DNA from: Burkholderiales bacterium
GTDB lineage: Bacteria; Pseudomonadota; Gammaproteobacteria; Burkholderiales; Burkholderiaceae_C
Assembly (NCBI GenBank): GCA_011390055.1
Contig: JAABTC010000033.1
Span: forward strand, 1 to 11,164
Length of the DNA stretch: 11,164 bases
Direction of reading: 5' to 3'
Part shown: in pieces, positions 5,310-11,164 of the stretch
How the letters are laid out: each line of letters starts with the position of its first letter
Numbering within the stretch: the first letter of the stretch is position 1
Position numbers and translations under genes: made by a program
The notes under the pieces: generated by a model
The model's input: only the letters and a program-made list of their open reading frames with translations
Databases searched by the model: none
Told to the model about the DNA's origin: nothing

Positions 5310-7748
5310 TCAGCTGGCCTGCTTGAAGGCCATCACCCCCTGGTTGCGCAGGGTGCGCAAGAGGGCCAGCTCCCTCTCACCCAGCGTGATGCCGCCGCGC
5401 ACCGACTGATCGGCGTAGATCAGCCCGAGCGGCGCGCCCTTGAGCATCAGCGGCAGCAGCAGGAACGACGGCGCGCCCACGTGCTGCGCGAACCAGCTCG
5501 GCAGGCGCGCGGCAATCGAAGCGGTGGTGGCATCGGCGATCAGGGTGTCGACGCCCTTCAGGCACACCGCAGTGAACAGGTCGGGGCCCTTGGCGCCGGG
5601 CGTCTTCAACACCACCCGCATCGCCGCAGCCACCTGCGTTGCACCCTCGCCCAGGCCGAAACGGCCGGTCAGCGCGTCGCTGCGTGCATCGCGCAGGCAG
5701 AACACGATGCGCTGGAAACCGAGGGCGCGGTACATCGTCTCGAGGATCATGCGCAACACTTCGTTGAGCTTGAAGCCGTCGGTGACCATGTGATCGGTGA
5801 TGTCCTGCACCCCACTGGCGAGCAACGCGGCCACATTGACCGCGGCCGCATGCGGCGCTGCCGTCGGGTCACGGCCCGCAGCGGTGGTGGCCGCTGACTC
5901 GGCCACTGCCGCCGCACCGGCGCGGGCTTTCAGGCTGTGCTGCGCCAGCGAATCGGCATCGGCCGGCACCGCCGCGGTGGGTGCCAGCAGCCGGCGCGCC
6001 CGCGCGTCGTGTCCAAGGCCGATCTGCATCGCCTGCGCCAGTTGCGCCAGCCGCTGGCGCGACTGCTCAGCCGCCTCGCGCAGTTGCTTGCCGTCGAAGC
6101 CAAGCGCGCGGACGTAGCGCTGCGCCATCGCATCGAGCTTCGCACTGCGGCGGTCGTCCTCGCCTTGCAGCAACAGATCGGTGACCTCCGCGGCCATGCG
6201 CCCCGTCCAGCGCTGGCGCTCGATGCCGCCGACCGCCTTGCCCGGCGCCTCACCCTCCGGGCAGGTCATGGCGCGTTGCAGCGTGTCGGGGAGGCCCCAG
6301 GCCTTGGCCACGCCCAGGCCCAGGGCCTCGAAGCCAATACCGAGCACGCGCTGCGCCGCGTGGGCCTCCTTCGAGGCACGGATCTGGCGCGCTTCCTCAG
6401 GAAAGTAGAACTCGACCATCAGGCGGCCCAGGTTCTGGAACATGGCCGAGAGGAACGTCTCTTCGGCATCACGCGAGCCCGAGCTCAGTTCGCTGGCCAA
6501 GGTGCCGATCATCAGCGCGCGCAGGAATTCTTCCTTGAGCTGCGTCGCGTGCGCCTTGTCGGGCATGTGGTCGAGCAGCACGAGCGACAGCGCCATGTTG
6601 CGGATGCCGGCGAACCCGACCAGCGCCACGGCCCGCGAGACGGTGCTCACGGCGCCACCGGCAGCGCTGTAGTGCGCGGTGTTGACCAGGCGCAGCAGCT
6701 TGTTGGTGAGCGCCACGTCATTCAGGATCTCGGCCGACAGGCTTTGCAGATTTACGTGTTCGGCGTTCGCCACGCGTTGGATGCGCGAGACCGAATCCGA
6801 CAGCGCCGGGAAGTCGCTGCGGTGCTTCATGCGCTGCAGCAGGAAACTCAGCGTGGCATGGGTCGCGCGCGCGGCGGCATCCGTGTCGGGGCCGGTGGCT
6901 TCGTCGACGATCGACGTGCCCCGGTACCAAGCGCTCAGTGCGGCATGCAGATGCGCCACGCTCGCCGTACGCAGCGGCGGGTTGCGTACCAAAGCGCCGG
7001 CGACGATGTCGCGCAGGCGATCGTCGATGGCGGCGCCGGCGGGCGGAGGCGACAGTTGCAGGTCTTCCTGCAGCACGCGTTCGAGCGCCCGCATCGGATC
7101 GGCTTCACGCAGCAGGCGCTGGCCGCTCAGCATCTCGGCCAGCACCACACCCGCCGCGAACACGTCCATCGAAGGGTTCGGCGCCGCGCCGCGCGCCGCC
7201 TCGGGGCTGATGTAGCCCGGCGTACCGCAGATCTCGCCTCCCTCCGCCTCGCCTTGCCGATCGTCGGGCATGCGGGCGGCGATGCCGAAGTCCATCACGC
7301 GCGCGCGGCCCTCCCCGTCGATCAAGATGTTGGACGGCTTGAGGTCGCGGTGCACGATGCCGCTGTCGTGCGCGAAGCGCAGGGCATCCAGCACGCCGAG
7401 CATCAGGGCCACGGCTTCGCGCTGCGGCAGCCAGCCCTGGCGTTCGCGCAGATAGGCCGTGAGGGTCTGCCCCTTGACGTACTCGAACACCAGGAACGGC
7501 CACCCGCCCTCCTCGGCAGCCTCGTCGGCCTCGAACAGCGGGACGATGTGCGGATGCGCGAGCCGGCTGACCGCGCGCGCTTCCTGCAGCCAGGGCCCGA
7601 GCGAGGTGCCGTCGGCCTGCAGCAGCTTCAGCGCCACCTCGCGGTCCAGTCGCGGGTCGTGCGCCAGCCAGACCACCGCCTGGGCGCCGCGGCCAAGCTC
7701 GTGCAACAGTTGAAAGCGGCCGATGCGCTTGGGCGATGCACTGCGCAT
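5310..7748 (-). CDS. Ser/Thr protein kinase with HDOD and GAF-like domains
   Basis: The 812-aa product has three domains. Residues about 11-275 are a Hanks-type kinase with all catalytic elements: glycine loop LGRGAQAVV (18-26), VALK with K41, helix-C E56, HRDLKPSN with D135 and N140, DFG at 153-155, and GTPGYISPE (175-183). Residues about 300-500 form an HDOD domain (LNDVALTNKLLRLVNTAHY; SAMFQNLGRLMVEFYFP). The place where HD phosphohydrolases have His-Asp reads Gln-Asn (Q438, N439), so no metal-dependent hydrolysis is expected. After an Ala-rich linker (about 590-640), residues about 645-810 resemble a GAF sensory domain (LNEVLRMILETMYRALGFQRIVF; PLMLKGAPLGLIYADQ). I see no signal peptide or membrane segment, so it is probably cytoplasmic. 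The ATG (7748-7746) shares one base with the stop of the upstream pseudokinase gene (TGATG), so translation is likely coupled. Target and ligand are unknown. Domain calls are firm for the kinase and HDOD, good for GAF. Confidence 0.9.
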   Translation of the reverse strand: MRSASPKRIGRFQLLHELGRGAQAVVWLAHDPRLDREVALKLLQADGTSLGPWLQEARAVSRLAHPHIVPLFEADEAAEEGGWPFLVFEYVKGQTLTAYLRERQGWLPQREAVALMLGVLDALRFAHDSGIVHRDLKPSNILIDGEGRARVMDFGIAARMPDDRQGEAEGGEICGTPGYISPEAARGAAPNPSMDVFAAGVVLAEMLSGQRLLREADPMRALERVLQEDLQLSPPPAGAAIDDRLRDIVAGALVRNPPLRTASVAHLHAALSAWYRGTSIVDEATGPDTDAAARATHATLSFLLQRMKHRSDFPALSDSVSRIQRVANAEHVNLQSLSAEILNDVALTNKLLRLVNTAHYSAAGGAVSTVSRAVALVGFAGIRNMALSLVLLDHMPDKAHATQLKEEFLRALMIGTLASELSSGSRDAEETFLSAMFQNLGRLMVEFYFPEEARQIRASKEAHAAQRVLGIGFEALGLGVAKAWGLPDTLQRAMTCPEGEAPGKAVGGIERQRWTGRMAAEVTDLLLQGEDDRRSAKLDAMAQRYVRALGFDGKQLREAAEQSRQRLAQLAQAMQIGLGHDARARRLLAPTAAVPADADSLAQHSLKARAGAAAVAESAATTAAGRDPTAAPHAAAVNVAALLASGVQDITDHMVTDGFKLNEVLRMILETMYRALGFQRIVFCLRDARSDALTGRFGLGEGATQVAAAMRVVLKTPGAKGPDLFTAVCLKGVDTLIADATTASIAARLPSWFAQHVGAPSFLLLPLMLKGAPLGLIYADQSVRGGITLGERELALLRTLRNQGVMAFKQAS

Positions 7749-7750
7749 CA
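7746..7750 (-). promoter_or_regulatory. TGATG stop/start overlap coupling the two kinase-family genes
   Basis: The TGA of the pseudokinase gene (7750-7748) and the ATG of the kinase gene (7748-7746) share the A. Only a weak GGTGGA precedes the ATG, so ribosomes finishing the first gene probably re-initiate on the second. This favours balanced production of the two proteins. Confidence 0.75.
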
Positions 7751-9505
7751 CGCGTCCACCGCACTGGCGCCGAAGGCGCGCGCTCCGGTGGCCGCAGCAA
7801 AAGGCACGCGAGCACTGGTCTGCAACTCGGTCTTCAGCTCCTTGGACGTCAGGCCCAGCGTGCGGGCGTGGCGCAGGGCCACCCGTTGCAGCGCTTCGGC
7901 CGCCATCCGGGGCGCAAGCGACAGCGTGTCGACGGCTTCGTTGGCGGCGCTGGCCACCTCCCGGAAGATGTCCGCGTCGCTCTCGCCGGGCCGCGCAGCG
8001 GCAGCGGTCGGCCAGCGCCGCATCAGCAGCAGCGCCGCCTCGTCCAGACCCCACCAGCGCGCCACCGCGGTGCCCATCGATTCGAGGTCGGCACCGAGCA
8101 CGGCCTGGGCGGCGGCCTGCTCGCCCAGCGCGGTCACGGAGGGCGAAGGCGGACTCATCAATTTCTGGATCTGGCGCATCTCGTCGGGGAAGTGGTACTG
8201 CACGACCAGGCGGCCCAGGTTCTGCATCAGGGCCACCAGCGACACCAGCTCGGCGTCGTAGCCAGCCGGACGCAGACGTGCCGCGAGCCGGGCCGCATGC
8301 TGGGCCCGCCCGATGCGTTGTTTCAAGTCGTCGGCTGCCACCTGCTCGAGCGGCCCCGGCCAAGCGCGCAGCCCCAACGCCACGCGCCGCACGCCGTCCA
8401 GGCCGATCATCGCGATGCCCCGGCGCACCGTCAGGATCGGGCCGCTGCCCGCGAGCTGGGTGCCGCGCACCTGGGCGCTGTTGACGTGGCGGAGCAGCTC
8501 GAAGCACAGCGCGGGATCGCGCAGCACCACCTGGGCCAGTTCTTCGGTGTGCTGACGCTCCATCAAGGCCAGCCGTGCCGCCCGCTCCGCGGCACCCGGC
8601 AAGGCCGGCAGCATGCCCACCGAACGCACGCGCTCGAGCAGCGCCGCATGCGCGTCGACCGCCTGGTCGCCGGCCACGGCCAGCCATTCGACAAGCGCGC
8701 GCGCGCCGGCACGGGCGCTGCGAAAGCGCTGCCGCGGTTGCGCATCCGTGGCGCGGTTGGCGATCGTGCGCAGTCCGTCGGGCAAGGGGCGAGGCAACGC
8801 CCAGGGCAGGCGCAGCGACTCGTTGCCGTGCGGCGGCAGGCGGGCCACGGCGCACGCGATGTCGGGCTCGCCGAAGGCCGGCCGCTGGCACAGCCAGCCG
8901 TGCATCACGACACCCATTGCCAGCACATCCTGCTCGGCGGCGCGTTCGGCGTCGCGGCGCAGGTCGCTCGACGGCAACGTCTCGTCCAGCACGGGGATGG
9001 CATCGGCCACACCGAGTCCGAGCACGCAGACACGGCCGGTGTCGACCTGGCTCAGCAGAAACGGCTGCACGTCCCCGTGCGCGAAGCCGGCCTCATGCGC
9101 ATAGGCCAGGCCCTCGAGGGCCTGCAGCGTCCAGCGCGCAACTTCGGCGGGCGCCTCACCGCCGGCGGCGGGCGGGCGGGCTGCAAAGGTGGCCGCGTGG
9201 GCCGCGTCGTGCGCGATATACGGCCAGCGCTCCTGCGCCCCCACCTCCAGCACGGCTGCGAGGCAGGGATGTTGGACGCGCGCCATGCGGCGCGCCTGCT
9301 GCAGCCAGCGTTCGAGTGCGTCGTCGTCCACGGGTTGCGAGCGCGGCAGCACCAGCACCCGTTCGCAGCCGTGGCCCGTGTCGTGGGCTTGCCAGGCCAT
9401 GCTGCGCCCACTGCACCCGAGCAGGGCGCGCAATTCGAAGCGGCCGAACCGGCGCATGGCGCCGACGGCAGACCTGGGCACGGCGGTGTTCGAAGGGGCA
9501 TCCAT
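7748..9505 (-). CDS. Pseudokinase-HDOD protein
   Basis: The 585-aa product resembles the downstream kinase over its first two domains. Residues about 20-275 align with a Ser/Thr kinase fold, but catalytic positions are lost: the VAIK lysine is L53, the helix-C Glu is Q70, HRDLKPSN reads HGDVQPFL (143-150; only the Asp of HRD, D145, remains), and DFG reads GLG (163-165). The GTPGY/APE segment is missing and the activation loop is short. The helix-F Asp (D193) and following hydrophobic helix are kept, so the fold is probably intact. Residues about 295-500 are an HDOD domain (LAQVVLRDPALCFELLRHVNSAQ; MQNLGRLVVQYHFPDE) with Gln-Asn in place of His-Asp. There is no GAF part. The likely start is the ATG at 9505-9503; a GTG five codons upstream and an ATG at codon 17 are alternatives, and none has a clear RBS. 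It overlaps the next gene by one base. A scaffold or regulator of the partner kinase is inferred. Confidence 0.88.
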   Translation of the reverse strand: MDAPSNTAVPRSAVGAMRRFGRFELRALLGCSGRSMAWQAHDTGHGCERVLVLPRSQPVDDDALERWLQQARRMARVQHPCLAAVLEVGAQERWPYIAHDAAHAATFAARPPAAGGEAPAEVARWTLQALEGLAYAHEAGFAHGDVQPFLLSQVDTGRVCVLGLGVADAIPVLDETLPSSDLRRDAERAAEQDVLAMGVVMHGWLCQRPAFGEPDIACAVARLPPHGNESLRLPWALPRPLPDGLRTIANRATDAQPRQRFRSARAGARALVEWLAVAGDQAVDAHAALLERVRSVGMLPALPGAAERAARLALMERQHTEELAQVVLRDPALCFELLRHVNSAQVRGTQLAGSGPILTVRRGIAMIGLDGVRRVALGLRAWPGPLEQVAADDLKQRIGRAQHAARLAARLRPAGYDAELVSLVALMQNLGRLVVQYHFPDEMRQIQKLMSPPSPSVTALGEQAAAQAVLGADLESMGTAVARWWGLDEAALLLMRRWPTAAAARPGESDADIFREVASAANEAVDTLSLAPRMAAEALQRVALRHARTLGLTSKELKTELQTSARVPFAAATGARAFGASAVDA

Positions 9506-9618
9506 CGGCGGTTGGCGCACGTCGCGCTGACCCGATTGGACGCGAGGCGGCACGCCGGCGATGGCATGAACAGGCCGGCCAAACACCGGCAAATCCTGAG
9601 GGCGGGCGCTGGGCCGCT
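9506..9618. other. Short intergenic region before the pseudokinase gene
   Basis: This 113-bp gap separates the helicase-nuclease gene from the pseudokinase gene, both on the minus strand. It holds a 5-bp inverted repeat (GCCGG at 9574-9578 with CCGGC at 9586-9590, 7-nt loop) with no U tract after it. I found no convincing -10/-35 pair, ribosome binding site or small gene here. The kinase pair may have its own weak promoter in this gap or be read from the upstream gene. Confidence 0.5.
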
Positions 9619-11164
9619 TCAGTCGATCTCGATCCGTTCGCCCTGCCCCGTGATGAAGGCGGCACGCACGCTTTCGCTCGGCTGCAGCGCCTGCACGGCG
9701 GCCCGGTAGCCCGCGAGCTGGGCCCGCTGCGCGGGGTCGTCTTGGGGCCGCCCCTGCAACTTGTAGTCCAGCACCCACCACGCGCCAGTGGGACCGGCCA
9801 TGCGCACCAGCCGGTCGATCCGCAGCACGGCGCCGGCGGCGTCGGCCACGCCCGCGATCGGCACTTCGTTGCCCGCCCAGGCCAGGCCCTGGGCATCGAA
9901 GAAGGGCGCGCAGGCCGGGCTGGTCAGGATGCGCAACGCCGTGGCTTCGACCGCATCGGCCTCGGCCAGCCCGAACTCCGCCGCGGCCGCCACGGCCAGC
10001 GGCGTGATGGACGCAGCACCCGGCGCGCGCGCCGCGGACCACTCGAGCACACGGTGCACCGCAAGGCCCAGGCGCACCGACGTGCTCGACGCCGAGGCGG
10101 CCGGCACCGGCGTTGCGTCAGGGCGTGTCAAGCGCGGCAGCAGCACCACCTGCGCCTGCGCTCGGCCGGCGGCGGCGGCGCGTTGGAGCGGGGTCCACGC
10201 TTGCGCCTGCTCGACCACGCGTTGCCAGCCCCCGCCCTGCGGGCGTCCATGGTGCGGCGGCGTGCGGCTGAAGACCAGCCGCTCGCGGGCGCGGGTCATG
10301 GCCACATACAACGCATTGATTTCCTCGCGCTCGCGCGCCGCCCGTTCATCGGCCAGCAGGTCCTGCAGCGACGGTGGGCACCCGGCTTCGGATGCAACGA
10401 AGGCCACGCGCGCCGGGTGCAAGCGTCCCACCGGCCAGTCGACGAGCAGGCTCGACGTCTCGGGCTTCTGGCTCTCCGGGTCGGTGTCCATCACGAACAC
10501 GACGCGCGCCTCCAGGCCCTTGGCGCCGTGCACGGTGAGCAGCTGCACCGCGTCGGCGCGGGGCGCCGGCGTGGCCTTCAGCGTGCGGCTGCGCACCGCG
10601 CGAACGAAGGCGTAGACGGTGGTGGCATGGGCCATGTCGGGCGCCAGGGCGGCCGCCAGCAAGGCGTGCACCGCGTCGATGGCGCTGGCCGCGTGCTCGG
10701 CCGGCACGGCGGCAGCCAGCCGGGGCAGCAGCTCGCCTTCGTGCACGATGCGGTCGAGCAGATCGTGCGGCGTCGACAACGCCAGCCCGGCCCGCCAGGC
10801 CAGCAACAGCCCACGCGCGCGGGCCAGGGCCGGGCCAGGCTCGGCCAGCGACATCAAGGCCTGCCAGGGGTCGTTCGTTCGACCGGCTTCGAACGCCGCG
10901 CGGCCCGCCTGCGACCAGGCCAGCAGGTCGTCATCGGAGGCACCGAACAGCGGGCTCTTCAAAGCCCGCGCCAACGAAAGCGCCTGGCCGGGCGAGGCCA
11001 GCACATCGAGCACGGCCAGCAGATCCTGCACTTCGGGCAGATCGCCGAGTTGCCACGGTTCGGGCGCCACATGCGGCACATGCCGGGCCTGCAACGCCGC
11101 AGCCACCAGGCCGAGCGAGGCCCGCTTGCGCGAAAGCACGAAGATGTCGCCCGGCGCCACCGCG
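9619..11164 (-). CDS. AddA-like UvrD-family helicase-nuclease, C-terminal part
   Basis: The frame is open to the right edge of the window, so the start and the Walker A part are missing; 514 complete codons plus the stop are present. Counting from the GTG at 11160 (not the real start), it shows superfamily I helicase motifs of the UvrD/RecB/AddA group: VQLLTVHGAKGLEARVVFV (about 205-223) and EINALYVAMTRARERLVFS (280-298). A C-terminal PD-(D/E)XK nuclease domain follows with H369 (GLAVHRVLE), E432, D449 (RIDRLV), D465 and K467 (VLDYKL), and QLAGY (481-485). All expected catalytic residues are present. This domain order fits AddA, which with AddB unwinds and trims double-strand breaks for RecA loading; the partner gene would be expected upstream, outside the window. 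RecB is less likely because the nuclease wording follows the AddA type. The gene ends 113 bp before the pseudokinase gene on the same strand. Confidence 0.88.
   Translation of the reverse strand, partial: AVAPGDIFVLSRKRASLGLVAAALQARHVPHVAPEPWQLGDLPEVQDLLAVLDVLASPGQALSLARALKSPLFGASDDDLLAWSQAGRAAFEAGRTNDPWQALMSLAEPGPALARARGLLLAWRAGLALSTPHDLLDRIVHEGELLPRLAAAVPAEHAASAIDAVHALLAAALAPDMAHATTVYAFVRAVRSRTLKATPAPRADAVQLLTVHGAKGLEARVVFVMDTDPESQKPETSSLLVDWPVGRLHPARVAFVASEAGCPPSLQDLLADERAAREREEINALYVAMTRARERLVFSRTPPHHGRPQGGGWQRVVEQAQAWTPLQRAAAAGRAQAQVVLLPRLTRPDATPVPAASASSTSVRLGLAVHRVLEWSAARAPGAASITPLAVAAAAEFGLAEADAVEATALRILTSPACAPFFDAQGLAWAGNEVPIAGVADAAGAVLRIDRLVRMAGPTGAWWVLDYKLQGRPQDDPAQRAQLAGYRAAVQALQPSESVRAAFITGQGERIEID

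Noticed and set aside
5315..5332. Hairpin TGGCC/GGCCA near the end of the kinase gene as terminator of ffs or the kinase gene
   Set aside because: The stem is only 5 bp with an 8-nt loop, lies inside the kinase coding region and has no U tract on either side.
5221..5409. Small plus-strand open frame of about 62 codons
   Set aside because: It overlaps the SRP RNA core and the end of the kinase gene, and has no ribosome binding site or recognisable protein sequence.
9574..9590. GCCGG/CCGGC hairpin after the helicase-nuclease gene as intrinsic terminator
   Set aside because: The stem is 5 bp with no U tract. Such repeats are frequent by chance at this GC content.
5937..9709. Very long plus-strand open frames antisense to the kinase and pseudokinase genes
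   Set aside because: They are rich in Arg, His, Gln and Ala, show no domain, and mirror the codon phase of the true minus-strand genes. This is usual shadow coding at high GC.
1..11164. Defence island, prophage, insertion sequence or CRISPR array
   Set aside because: I found no repeats with spacers, transposase, integrase or terminal inverted repeats. The AddA-like gene and the kinase pair sit in chromosomal context with uniform composition.

Overview
The window is GC-rich, densely coded bacterial chromosome. It looks like a betaproteobacterium of the order Burkholderiales, perhaps from the Rubrivivax/Leptothrix/Roseateles side. The basis is very high GC at third codon positions, the dnaX-ybaB-recR cluster with Burkholderiales-like protein sequences, a short 4.5S-type SRP RNA, and an AddA-type helicase-nuclease. 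The genus is inference; the order is fairly safe. I see no insertion sequence, prophage, tRNA, rRNA, CRISPR array or compositional island.

Layout from left to right. Bases 1-1227 (+) hold the 3' part of a MltD-like lytic transglycosylase with C-terminal LysM repeats. It converges with recR (1244-1837, -), the last gene of the cluster dnaX (2194-3987, -), ybaB (1851-2177, -), recR. A 63-bp divergent region (3988-4050) has a -10-like box placed 7-8 nt before each start codon, and neither gene has a ribosome binding site; this suggests leaderless mRNAs on both sides. To the right is a gene for an unusual AIR-synthase (PurM)-like protein (4051-5178, +), then the 4.5S SRP RNA gene ffs (about 5206-5300, +) with its own TACAAT box.

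The right half is on the minus strand. First in transcription order is the C-terminal part of an AddA/UvrD-type helicase-nuclease (9619-11164, 5' end outside the window). Next is a two-gene signalling module: a pseudokinase-HDOD protein (7748-9505), then an apparently active Ser/Thr kinase-HDOD-GAF protein (5310-7748). The two share one base in a TGATG stop/start overlap, which points to coupled translation and a joint role.

Most of the window is housekeeping: replication clamp loader, recombination mediator, SRP RNA and cell-wall enzyme. The parts most likely to be under-described are the coupled pseudokinase-HDOD / kinase-HDOD-GAF pair and the PurM-like paralogue, whose nucleotide-binding loop differs from that of true AIR synthase. 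Smaller points are the swapped helix pairs under the SRP RNA tetraloop and a five-codon mini-ORF linking the ybaB stop to a TTG start for recR.
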